37,319 nucleotides of DNA from Phenylobacterium sp. (GTDB taxonomy: Bacteria; Pseudomonadota; Alphaproteobacteria; Caulobacterales; Caulobacteraceae), in assembly GCF_004299445.1 (NCBI RefSeq), contig NZ_SCTC01000014.1, positions 1 through 37,319 of the forward strand. Direction: 5' to 3'. Each line of letters starts with the position of its first letter. The first letter of the stretch is position 1. The notes beneath the pieces were generated by a model. The model was not told where the DNA came from, made no database searches, and saw nothing but the letters and a program-made list of their open reading frames with translations. Positions 30,851 to 37,319 of the stretch are shown here, piece after piece. A program made the position numbers and the translations under genes.

Positions 30851-31582
30851 TCAGAGGCCCTTATCGCCGGAAAAGGATCCTCGGACGGGAGTGTAAGCGT
30901 TGTGGCGCTGTGACTCTGCGCGAGCGGCAACTGAGCCGGCCTGCTGTTGCGCAAGTATGGTTTCCTGGGTCCTGGCCTGGGCGATGAGGATGGTCTGCAA
31001 GCCTTGGAGTTGGCCGCTCAGGGCCGCGAGTAGCTGGTTAGTGGCCTGGATGGCCGCCGTCTGGCCGGCGGCGCTCTGAGACGCCGCGACGGCGCTTGTC
31101 ACGGCGTTGGCGGTCGTCGGCTGGGAACGGACCAACTGGTTCTGGACCGCCATCGAATCCTGCAAGGTCAGGCGACTGTTGTCCTGCCAACTGCCGTAGC
31201 GCTGCAGGATCTGCTGCAGGCTGTTGCCAGACAGGCTCGACGGATAGAGCTGCTGGAATTGCTGGCCGATATTCTGGCCATTGTAGCCGATCGCCTGAGC
31301 CTGCTGGAGGAGCTGGGTGGCCTGCTGGCTGATCTGCGCCAGTGGCTGGGTGACGTCGGTCCCGAGCTTCTGAAGCATGGCCACCTGGTTGGTCAGCTGC
31401 GCCTGCAACTGCTCGATCTGCCGCAGGCTGTTGCTGACCTGGGAGACCATCTGGGCGATCGCGGCCGGGTCGTTGACGACCACACCCGGGAAGATCTGCG
31501 CTTGCGCCCTCGGCGGCGCGACCACCGAAGCGGGAAGCGCGAGAAGGGCGACGGCCGCAGCCGTGGTGAGAAGCCTACGCAT
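30851..31582 (-). CDS. trbJ: TrbJ (VirB5-like) protein
   Basis: A 243-aa protein with a signal peptide (about 1-28, cleavage near AQA-Q) and a long Gln-rich helical body typical of TrbJ: PAAIAQMVSQVSNSLRQIEQ, VAMLQKLGTDVTQPLAQISQ, IGYNGQNIGQQFQQLYP. It probably forms part of the pilus or its tip. The ATG at 31582 has GGGAG 7 bases upstream and overlaps the preceding gene by 8 bases. The last 15 residues recur at the end of the next protein. Confidence 0.85.
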   Translation of the reverse strand: MRRLLTTAAAVALLALPASVVAPPRAQAQIFPGVVVNDPAAIAQMVSQVSNSLRQIEQLQAQLTNQVAMLQKLGTDVTQPLAQISQQATQLLQQAQAIGYNGQNIGQQFQQLYPSSLSGNSLQQILQRYGSWQDNSRLTLQDSMAVQNQLVRSQPTTANAVTSAVAASQSAAGQTAAIQATNQLLAALSGQLQGLQTILIAQARTQETILAQQQAGSVAARAESQRHNAYTPVRGSFSGDKGL

Positions 31583-31931
31583 GTGGAAACTCCCGTTTAC
31601 GCGAGGACGGAAAGGATTCGGGCGGCCAGATGTCGGCCGCCTTGGCGCGGACGAAGAGCGGTTCGGACACCGCGCGGAAGAGAACAGCCGCCCCGAACAG
31701 GACGAAGCCGGCGACCAGCACGAAGAAGTTGTGGTGAAGCGTGGTCGTGAAGACCGCGAGGAAGCCGGGCGCCGCAAGGCCCAGGAACAGCAACCGACGA
31801 CGTCGCACCGTCAGCAGCCAAGCCGACGGGAGTCGACTTGTGACAGCGGTCAAGCGGGCAAGCTCTCGCGCGCTGAGGGGACGAGCTGCGATCAGGGTCA
31901 GAGCGTCATCCGGGGTCGCGTCCTCCATCAT
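31575..31931 (-). CDS. Unknown membrane protein between trbE and trbJ
   Basis: A 118-aa protein with a cytoplasmic N-terminus (ALTLIAARPLSARELARLTA) and two adjacent membrane helices (LLFLGLAAPGFLAVF, FFVLVAGFVLFGAAVLF). Its ATG overlaps the trbE stop and its stop overlaps the trbJ start, so it is a real, coupled part of the operon. The textbook order has no gene here. It may be a lineage-specific assembly factor. Confidence 0.7.
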   Translation of the reverse strand: MMEDATPDDALTLIAARPLSARELARLTAVTSRLPSAWLLTVRRRRLLFLGLAAPGFLAVFTTTLHHNFFVLVAGFVLFGAAVLFRAVSEPLFVRAKAADIWPPESFPSSRKREFPHA

Positions 31932-34399
31932 GCGACCCTCGCCGCCGGCGGAGACGCCGCTTCATCGAGATAGGTCGCGACTTCGGTCAGACCCCGGGCG
32001 GCGTAGAACCGCGCCGCGAAACCTTCTCGGGCGCCCTGGAGCGCCGCGGTGACCGTCTGCTGATCGCCAGGCGATGAGGCCCCGACCGCGGCCAGGGCGA
32101 TGGGGCCCAGACCGAGTTCGAAGAGCCGGTTGCCGGCCGTCGACTGGTAGTAGTATTCGCGCTTCGGCGTGGCGCTGGCGATGATGCGGATCTGCTGGGC
32201 GTTGAGGCCGAAGCCGGCGTAGAGATCGGCGATCTGCGGCGTGGGCGCATCCGGGTTCGGTAGGAAGATCCGGGTCGGACAGCTTTCGATCAGGGCCGGG
32301 GCGATCGAGGATCGCGCCACATCGGCGAGGCTCTGCGTCGCAAAGACGACGGCGACATTATATTTTCGCAGGGTCTTCAGCCATTCGCGGATCTTCGCCG
32401 CGAAGGCCCCCTGGTCGAGGAACAGCCAGGCCTCGTCGAGCACCAGCAGTGTCGGCCGACCGTCGAACCGGCGTTCCAGGGTGCGGAAGATGTAGGTGAG
32501 CACCGGCGCCAGGGCGGCCCGGTTGGTCATCAGCTCGGCCATTTCAAAGGTCTGCCAGACCGCCGCCTGCAGGCTGTTCTGGTGGGCGTCGAGCAGGTGG
32601 CCGTGCGGGCCGCTGAGGGTGTAGGGCGCCAGGGCGGCCTTCACGGCCTGGTCCTGAACAGTGGCGGCCAGGAGGGTGAGGGTGCGTTGCTCGCGCGGGC
32701 CCGCGGCGAGGTTGCGTAGCCCGCTCCAGATCTCCTCCTTGACCTGCGGGATGATCGGCACGCCTTCGGCGGCGACGAGGTCCTCAACCCATTCCTGGGC
32801 CCAGGCGCGGTCCTCCGGGCTGTCGATGTCGGCCAGCGGCTGGAAGGCGAGCTCGCTGGCATCGCCGCCGAGGAAGAAGAATTGGCCGCCGGCAAGCAGC
32901 GTCGCGGCTCGCGAGCTGGCGCCCTTGTCAAAGAAGAACACCTGCGCCTCGGGATAGCGCAGCCATTGCATGGCGATCGTATTCAGCAGGACCGACTTCC
33001 CGGACCCGGTCGGACCGACCACCATCGTATGCCCGACGTCGCCCTGGTGGAGATCGAAACGGAAGGGTGTCGTGCCGGCCGTCCGGGCGAACATCAGGGG
33101 CGGCTGCGCGCCCTTGTGACCCCGCTTGAGGCACTCTTCCGTCAAGTGGGCGTTGCGGGTCGGTCCCGGCCAGATCGCCGACATCGGCATCATGTCGCAA
33201 AGATTGAGGGACGAGACGAGCGGGCGGCGCAGGTCGGCGTAAGCCTGGCCCGGGAGGCTGCCGATCCAGGCCTCCACGGCGTTGACGTCTTCGACCTTGC
33301 AGACGAAGCCCGCGCGGTTGATCGCCCCTTCGACTTCGCGAACGCGGTCGGCGAGGCGATCGGCGTCCTCGTCCATCAGCGTGACCGTGGGCGTGAAATA
33401 GCCGATCGAGGCGAAGTCGCCGCCGAGGATGGCCAAGGCGGCGTCGGCGTCGGCCGATTTGGCCGCTGCTTCGGGGTCCTCCAGCAGAGAGGGCTCTCGG
33501 GTGATCGCCTCCTTCAGCAGGGCCAGCACGCCCTTGCGCTTGGCGAACCAGCGCTTGCGCACCGTGGTCACCGCCCGCCGCGCGTCTTCCTTGTCGAGCG
33601 GGAGGTAACGGCAGACCCAGCGATAGCTGATGCCGAGCTCGTTCAGGCGATCCAACAGGCCGGGAGACGACGTGGTGGGGTAGGCCCGCACCGAGATCGT
33701 CCGGATGTAGCGCTTGCCGAGCCTGGGGAAGAGCCCGCCCTGGAAGTCGTCGTCGGTCAGGAAGGCGTCGAGATAGGCCGGCGTCTCGGGCGCCCGCACA
33801 TAATGGCGCTTCGTCGAGATGCAGCCGTGCAGATAGGTCAGGGTTTCGTCGTCGCTGAGCTCGCGAACCTCCGGCATGATGGCCGTCAGGATATCGGCGA
33901 TCTGACGGACCGTGCCCTGGAAGTCGTTCAGCGCAGCGCGATACATGCCCGCCGCGCCGCGCCCGGAAGGAGCGTTTTCGAGCAACAGGCTCTCGGCCGT
34001 GCTCACCGCCTCTTCCGGCGGCAAATAGGTGAAGGTCAGGAAGTAGCGGCTCTCGAAATGGCGCTCCTGGCCCTCGAAGGCGTCGCGCCACTCGTTGTCG
34101 ACGAGGTCCGAGACCGGGTCGGGAAAGCTGCTGGACGGATAATCCTGGGAGGCGGCGCGGAGCGCCTCGATGTGCAGGCACCAGCGTGATCCGAGCCGGC
34201 GCAGCGCGTTGTTCAGTTGGGCGCGAACCGCCACCAGCCCTGCCTCGGTGGAGCTGGCGAGGTCGGGGCCGCGGAAGGCAAGCGTCTTTTGGAAGCTGCC
34301 ATCCTTGTTGAGCAGCAGGCCCGGCCCGATGAGCGCCACCCACGGCAGGTGATCGAAGAGCCGGTCGGCCTTGGGCCGGTATTCGCGCAGGTACAACAT
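31928..34399 (-). CDS. trbE: TrbE (VirB4-like) ATPase
   Basis: An 823-aa VirB4/TrbE ATPase that powers pilus biogenesis and transfer. It starts MLYLREYRPKADRLFDHLPW and has GPTGSGKS (Walker A, near residue 455), LLVLDEAW (Walker B) and VAVVFATQSLADVARS in the ATPase domain, plus an N-terminal CagE/VirB4 domain (YFLTFTYLPPE). The ATG is preceded by GAGG. All catalytic motifs are intact. Confidence 0.95.
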   Translation of the reverse strand: MLYLREYRPKADRLFDHLPWVALIGPGLLLNKDGSFQKTLAFRGPDLASSTEAGLVAVRAQLNNALRRLGSRWCLHIEALRAASQDYPSSSFPDPVSDLVDNEWRDAFEGQERHFESRYFLTFTYLPPEEAVSTAESLLLENAPSGRGAAGMYRAALNDFQGTVRQIADILTAIMPEVRELSDDETLTYLHGCISTKRHYVRAPETPAYLDAFLTDDDFQGGLFPRLGKRYIRTISVRAYPTTSSPGLLDRLNELGISYRWVCRYLPLDKEDARRAVTTVRKRWFAKRKGVLALLKEAITREPSLLEDPEAAAKSADADAALAILGGDFASIGYFTPTVTLMDEDADRLADRVREVEGAINRAGFVCKVEDVNAVEAWIGSLPGQAYADLRRPLVSSLNLCDMMPMSAIWPGPTRNAHLTEECLKRGHKGAQPPLMFARTAGTTPFRFDLHQGDVGHTMVVGPTGSGKSVLLNTIAMQWLRYPEAQVFFFDKGASSRAATLLAGGQFFFLGGDASELAFQPLADIDSPEDRAWAQEWVEDLVAAEGVPIIPQVKEEIWSGLRNLAAGPREQRTLTLLAATVQDQAVKAALAPYTLSGPHGHLLDAHQNSLQAAVWQTFEMAELMTNRAALAPVLTYIFRTLERRFDGRPTLLVLDEAWLFLDQGAFAAKIREWLKTLRKYNVAVVFATQSLADVARSSIAPALIESCPTRIFLPNPDAPTPQIADLYAGFGLNAQQIRIIASATPKREYYYQSTAGNRLFELGLGPIALAAVGASSPGDQQTVTAALQGAREGFAARFYAARGLTEVATYLDEAASPPAARVA

Positions 34400-34494
34400 C
34401 GGGGCCTCGAGACCTGGCGGTCAGCAGACCTGCGCCGATCGCCGAGGCGGCGAGTCCAGACGTAGGAACGGAAGTGGTGAGGAACGGTGAGCCA

Positions 34495-34758
34495 TCAGGC
34501 GTCCAGGTACGGTCGCTGTCGGATGTGCCGTCCAAGGGCGTCGAAGAAGTAGGGGTCGCGCTTGTTGAGCCAGTAACAGACGGCGTGGATCGCGAGGCCG
34601 AGGGGAACGCCGATCAGCGGAACCTGGAGGCCGAGCGCGAGAACGGCGGTGAGCGTGCCGTTAAGGACCGCGATCATTCGCGGCACGCCGGCGATGGTCA
34701 CCGGCTCGGCCAGCGAGCTATGGAAGCCGATCTCGAAGCCGTCCACGAGCGAGCTCAT
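34495..34758 (-). CDS. trbD: TrbD (VirB3-like) protein
   Basis: An 87-aa inner-membrane protein: FEIGFHSSLAEPVTIAGVPR, then a hydrophobic core (VLNGTLTAVLALGLQVPLIG), ending YFFDALGRHIRQRPYLDA. The ATG shares a base with the trbC stop. A gap of about 95 bases separates it from trbE and holds no other gene. Confidence 0.9.
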   Translation of the reverse strand: MSSLVDGFEIGFHSSLAEPVTIAGVPRMIAVLNGTLTAVLALGLQVPLIGVPLGLAIHAVCYWLNKRDPYFFDALGRHIRQRPYLDA

Positions 34759-35105
34759 CAGAACGCCGCTCCCGCCGTCATGTTGAAGAATGACGTGATG
34801 AAGGTCGTGGCGGTGAAGGCGATGGCCAGGCCGAAGACGATCCCGATGCCCCGACGCAACACCGAGCCGCCTTCCGAAAAGGCGAAGCCCAGCCCGGTCA
34901 GCACGATGGCGATGATGCCGACCGCCTTGGCCACCGGCCCGGACAGAGACTGCATGATCGTCTCGAGCGGCGTCTCCCAGGGCATGGCGGTGCCGCCGCC
35001 CGCGGCCCAGGCCGGACCGGCGACCAGCAGCGCGATACCGGCGACCGTGACCGCCGTCCGTAGATTGCGGCGGCCCGCGGCCGCGGTGAATGGGGTGAAG
35101 GCCAT
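34758..35105 (-). CDS. trbC: TrbC (VirB2-like) pilin
   Basis: A 115-aa pilin precursor with a long signal peptide (cleavage near AWA, about residue 34) and two membrane helices (AVGIIAIVLTGLGFAF and GIGIVFGLAIAFTATTFITS) joined by a short SEGGSVLRRG turn. It is the first gene of the operon seen here; trbB, which usually precedes it, is not in the window. Confidence 0.9.
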   Translation of the reverse strand: MAFTPFTAAAGRRNLRTAVTVAGIALLVAGPAWAAGGGTAMPWETPLETIMQSLSGPVAKAVGIIAIVLTGLGFAFSEGGSVLRRGIGIVFGLAIAFTATTFITSFFNMTAGAAF

Positions 35106-35605
35106 CCTTGAGCGCTTTCCTGACGCGTAGCCCGGAACATCTCGGGCTACCCAGGATTGAGTCGCAAAAATGCGCGGGTCAAGTGCGTTTGCGTCGATAA
35201 ACGTCCGTCATGTGCGATTTTATGAAAAAACGCCCATTGTCAAGCTTAGGATGATGGGCGAAGTCCGGCGCCGGATCGTTCCGGGTCAGCACGAGACTTG
35301 TTTTCCAGAGACATTATGACCGAAACGGGGCAAACATTCGCGCCAGACGCTAATGAACGCTCTCAAGCTTAGCCATTACCGAGCCGAAATCCCCGTATCT
35401 ATTATACCATTAAAGCATGATAACCAGGATCAGGCCGACGCCGGCTTTGCGTGTTCACGTTCCTTGAGTTCTTCGCCTCATCAGAACTTCCGATCGGCGT
35501 TCATCGTCTGGCAGACAGCCATAACGCCATGCGCCAGGGCCGAGCAACGACGCATAGCCCTGCCCCGAAAGCGTTGGGGCAATTCGAATTCAAGCTGAGG
35601 GTCCG
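35106..35605. other. Intergenic region upstream of the trb operon
   Basis: About 500 bases with no convincing gene, more AT-rich than its flanks in the middle. It separates the trb operon from the metal module, and trbB or its remains are not visible. It holds the hairpin listed below, a GCCCAT/ATGGGC inverted repeat near 35232-35259 and a direct repeat TCAAGCTTAG near 35240 and 35364. The trb promoter must lie here. Confidence 0.5.
35127..35150 (-). promoter_or_regulatory. Hairpin in the trbC leader
   Basis: GTAGCCCG and CGGGCTAC pair perfectly (8 bp) around an 8-base loop, 22-45 bases upstream of the trbC start. It may be an operator or a translational control element. Confidence 0.5.
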
Positions 35606-36133
35606 TCAGAGACCTTGGTCGTTGACCAGGCGGCGGCCTGCCTTGAACCGGCAAGCCGCGCAGACGCCCCTCGCTTCGATCACGACGCGATCAAGGCGAA
35701 AGGCGAGCCGTGCCGCGATCGCCTCGAGGGACTCTTCCATGCCGAGGTCCAGTTCATCCGCGCGACCGCAGACCTCGCAGATCAGGAAGTTCGCGGAGTG
35801 CCGAGCCGCGTCAGGCCGCGGACAGGCGATGAAGGCGTTGTCCGTCTCGACCTTGTGCACAAGGCCAAGGTCGATGAGGAAGTCGAGGGCCCGATAGACC
35901 GTCGGCGGTTTGGTCGGTCGACGACCCGGGCCGTAGCAGGCGACGAGATCATAGGCTTTCACGGGCCTGCCGGCCTCCACGAGCAATTCGAAGGTTCGGC
36001 GCCGTGGCTCGGTCCAGCGTTCACCCGCCGCCAGGCACCTCGCCTCCGCGCGCACCAACGCGGCTCGCGGCGATGTAGGCCGCAAAGCCTCGAGGCTGGT
36101 CTCGCCAGGGCGCGATGGCGCGAGCGGGGTCAT
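35606..36133 (-). CDS. zur: Zur-type Fur-family regulator
   Basis: A 175-aa Fur-superfamily repressor. The winged helix includes TEPRRRTFELLVEAGRPVKA and KPPTVYRALDFLIDLGLVHK. Metal-site residues include C104, H112, the pairs C119/C122 and C158/C161; two CxxC pairs and the loss of the HHH stretch fit Zur rather than Fur. The ATG overlaps the MerR stop (ATGA), so both are one transcript. A matching Zur-box-like site occurs at 36760. Confidence 0.75.
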   Translation of the reverse strand: MTPLAPSRPGETSLEALRPTSPRAALVRAEARCLAAGERWTEPRRRTFELLVEAGRPVKAYDLVACYGPGRRPTKPPTVYRALDFLIDLGLVHKVETDNAFIACPRPDAARHSANFLICEVCGRADELDLGMEESLEAIAARLAFRLDRVVIEARGVCAACRFKAGRRLVNDQGL

Positions 36134-36576
36134 GATCTGATCGTGGAATCGGCCGGGCCGTGGTCGCCGAGGCAATGGCCGTGGTCGCTGAGGCTTTCGA
36201 TCACCCGGCATTCGCCAGCGGGACCGTCGCATCCGGCAGACACCATGCGGCTCAATTCCGTCCGCAGCGAGGCCAACAGGCTGAGCTTTTGCTCGACGGC
36301 CGCCAACTGCTGTTGCGCCAGACGGTTGGCGTCGCCGCAGGACCGTTCGGGATGATCCGCCAGGTCCAACAAGGTGCGGATGGCTTCGACCGGGAAGCCA
36401 AGTTGCCGGGCGTGCTTGATAAAGGCCAGCCGGGCGACGGCCTCAGGCTCATAGACTCTCCGATCACTCGCCGTGCGGCGCGGCGCCGGCATCAGCCCGA
36501 TCTGCTCGTAGAAACGGATGGTCGGCGGTTTCACGTCGGCCAGGCTGGCGAGTTCTCCGATGGAATGGGGCGGCAT
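36130..36576 (-). CDS. MerR-family metal sensor (ZntR/CadR-like)
   Basis: A 148-aa MerR protein: SIGELASLADVKPPTIRFYE (helix-turn-helix), then IGLMPAPRRTASDRRVY (wing), a dimerisation helix, and a metal region with C80, C116, C123, H132, H134 and C135 (ESLSDHGHCLGDH). The Cys pattern resembles the zinc, cadmium or lead sensors, not the mercury or copper ones. It is co-transcribed with Zur. Confidence 0.8.
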   Translation of the reverse strand: MPPHSIGELASLADVKPPTIRFYEQIGLMPAPRRTASDRRVYEPEAVARLAFIKHARQLGFPVEAIRTLLDLADHPERSCGDANRLAQQQLAAVEQKLSLLASLRTELSRMVSAGCDGPAGECRVIESLSDHGHCLGDHGPADSTIRS

Positions 36577-36598
36577 ATGAACTCTCGAAAAAAGGCGC

Positions 36599-36629
36599 TT
36601 GATCCTCTAGCCACTTGAAGATGCATCCT
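36599..36629 (+). promoter_or_regulatory. MerR-type promoter, plus strand
   Basis: TTGATC, a 19-base spacer and CATCCT, with an imperfect dyad (CCTCTAG...CTTGAAG) between them. The over-long spacer is the mark of MerR-activated promoters. It lies divergent to the merR-like gene and reads toward a short Cys-containing frame at 36636. Confidence 0.5.
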
Positions 36630-36635
36630 GGGTCC

Positions 36636-36803
36636 ATGTCCAGTTGTTCCGACGCCTCGTGTCAGGTCGCAGCCGCGTCGTCAGGCTGCGTGTACTCGGC
36701 TTGGCAGATCACCGCGCACGCGCGCCTGGAAATCCGCTCCCAAGGGCCGACGGTCGGGAGTGATACTATAACGCATTCCCCTTCAGCCGCCGGGACAGTA
36801 TAG
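36636..36803 (+). pseudogene. Possible remnant of a metal-efflux gene start
   Basis: The 55-codon frame begins MSSCSDASCQVAA, similar to the Cys-containing first residues of some cation-diffusion or metal efflux proteins, then loses any family resemblance. It lies under the MerR-type promoter. It may be what is left of the regulator's target gene, or a spurious frame. Confidence 0.25.
36757..36777. promoter_or_regulatory. Zur-box-like palindrome
   Basis: Read on the minus strand, GTTATAGTATCAC (36772-36760) matches the Zur consensus GTTATANTATAAC with one mismatch. It lies upstream of the exported-protein gene and 627 bases upstream of zur itself. Confidence 0.55.
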
Positions 36804-36949
36804 AGGCGGTGATGATCGGGACGGCGATCCGCTGCGAAGCCTTCTGGGCAGACGCACCCGCTCCTCGCCTTTTGGCGAGGGATGCGCCGCGCGTCGTCCG
36901 ACGACAGGCGCGCCGCCCGACTTTTCGCCGACGGTCTACTTCACCGAAA

Positions 36950-37291
36950 TTGTGGACGCGAGTTGCGCTGGCCTGGGTGCTTGCGCTGTTCATAAGTTTG
37001 GCGGCAATTGTTTCTGGCTCCACTGCACACGAGGCCGTCGAGCTCGGCTCGGCGCCAGCTACTGCGCAGGCGTTGAAAATCGCCGACCTGCCTTCGAGGC
37101 AAGAAGCGCCCAAGCAAAACTTCTTCACAATGGTTTGTACGGGCCACTGCGCGGCCCACGCCTTCGCCATGCCTGCGCCCACCGCCACGCCGGTTCTCGT
37201 TCCCGTGGTTCGAGCGGGTTGGCCTGTGCTGGATGACCAGTGGGCGCAGGTGACGCGTCCGTCGCGGCTGGAGCGGCCCCCCCGAGCCTGA
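36950..37291 (+). CDS. Predicted exported protein of a metal locus
   Basis: A 113-aa protein (TTG start at 36950; an in-frame ATG at 36809 would add 47 low-quality Arg-rich residues). It opens with a membrane or signal segment (VALAWVLALFISLAAIVSGS), then has a Cys/His cluster, MVCTGHCAAHAFAMP, and ends DDQWAQVTRPSRLERPPRA. I do not recognise the family, but the Cys/His motif, the Zur box upstream and the MerR/Zur neighbours suggest periplasmic metal handling, perhaps ahead of an efflux operon beyond the window edge. Confidence 0.5.
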   Translation: MWTRVALAWVLALFISLAAIVSGSTAHEAVELGSAPATAQALKIADLPSRQEAPKQNFFTMVCTGHCAAHAFAMPAPTATPVLVPVVRAGWPVLDDQWAQVTRPSRLERPPRA

Positions 37292-37302
37292 TGCTTGAGC
37301 TT

Positions 37303-37318
37303 GGCGCCTTGCGGCGCC
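37303..37318 (+). terminator. Hairpin after the exported-protein gene
   Basis: GGCGCC, a 4-base loop, then GGCGCC again (self-complementary), 12 bases after the stop codon. The window ends one base later, so a T-run cannot be judged. Confidence 0.3.
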
Positions 37319-37319
37319 T

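Noticed and set aside
32882..34189. A 435-codon plus-strand frame opposite trbE
   Set aside because: It is a mirror of the VirB4 ATPase, whose motifs are unambiguous on the minus strand.
1..37319. CRISPR arrays, tRNA or rRNA genes, complete insertion sequences
   Set aside because: No regularly spaced repeats, no tRNA-like cloverleaf with a CCA-type end that I could recognise, and no transposase or integrase motif was found by reading.

Overview
The window is high-GC DNA of alphaproteobacterial character, most likely from Caulobacterales (Caulobacter/Phenylobacterium/Brevundimonas type). Pointers are a GcrA-type DNA-binding protein, a dense cluster of GANTC (CcrM-type) sites upstream of the replication gene, a RepC-type initiator, and a P-type (trb) conjugation operon with the alphaproteobacterial add-on genes DUF2274 and DUF736. 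It reads as part of a conjugative plasmid or integrative-conjugative element. No integrase, relaxase, TraG coupling protein, TrbB ATPase or ParA is seen, so the element continues outside the window or is incomplete. No rRNA, tRNA, CRISPR or intact insertion sequence was found.

Layout. 1-2.8 kb: sparse DNA with one small unknown gene, a TspO-like gene and a DUF2493 gene. 3.0-10.6 kb: a minus-strand cargo block holding a DpdA-like (TGT-fold) protein, two PAPS-reductase/DndC-like PP-loop enzymes, a Mom-like DNA-modification protein, several unknown small genes, a GcrA DNA-binding domain standing alone, a frameshifted DUF6927-like gene and an ArdC-type antirestriction protein. 10.7-15.0 kb: a giant methyltransferase-strawberry-notch helicase. 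15.1-16.5 kb: a truncated DUF1778 antitoxin, a PhdYeFM/PemK-like toxin-antitoxin pair and a DUF7673 gene. 16.5-19.9 kb: ParB-like and Toprim proteins and a broken small membrane gene. 20-21.5 kb: a plus-strand island (DUF736, one unknown) around an AT-rich, structured intergenic region. 21.5-25.5 kb: a RES/Xre toxin-antitoxin pair, DUF3800 and a RepC-like initiator with a DnaA-domain-I-like tail. 25.5-26.0 kb: a regulatory region with a candidate antisense RNA and seven GANTC sites. 26.0-35.1 kb: the trb type IV secretion operon (trbC-D-E-orf-J-K-L-F-G-I-DUF2274). 35.6-37.3 kb: a zinc-type metal-response module (MerR, Zur, a Zur-box-preceded exported protein).

How it may work together. The trb operon builds the mating channel; the RepC-like protein would drive replication; two toxin-antitoxin pairs stabilise the element. 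ArdC, the Mom-like protein, the DpdA-like protein and the PP-loop enzymes together suggest that the element modifies or shields its DNA against host restriction. That last point is inference from gene company.

The most striking non-coding pattern is a recurring 5' leader in front of eight minus-strand cargo genes or operons: a purine-rich tract of AAAGG/GGGAGG type, then a short hairpin whose stem sequence differs each time, then a strong Shine-Dalgarno sequence. It is absent from the trb, toxin-antitoxin and rep genes.
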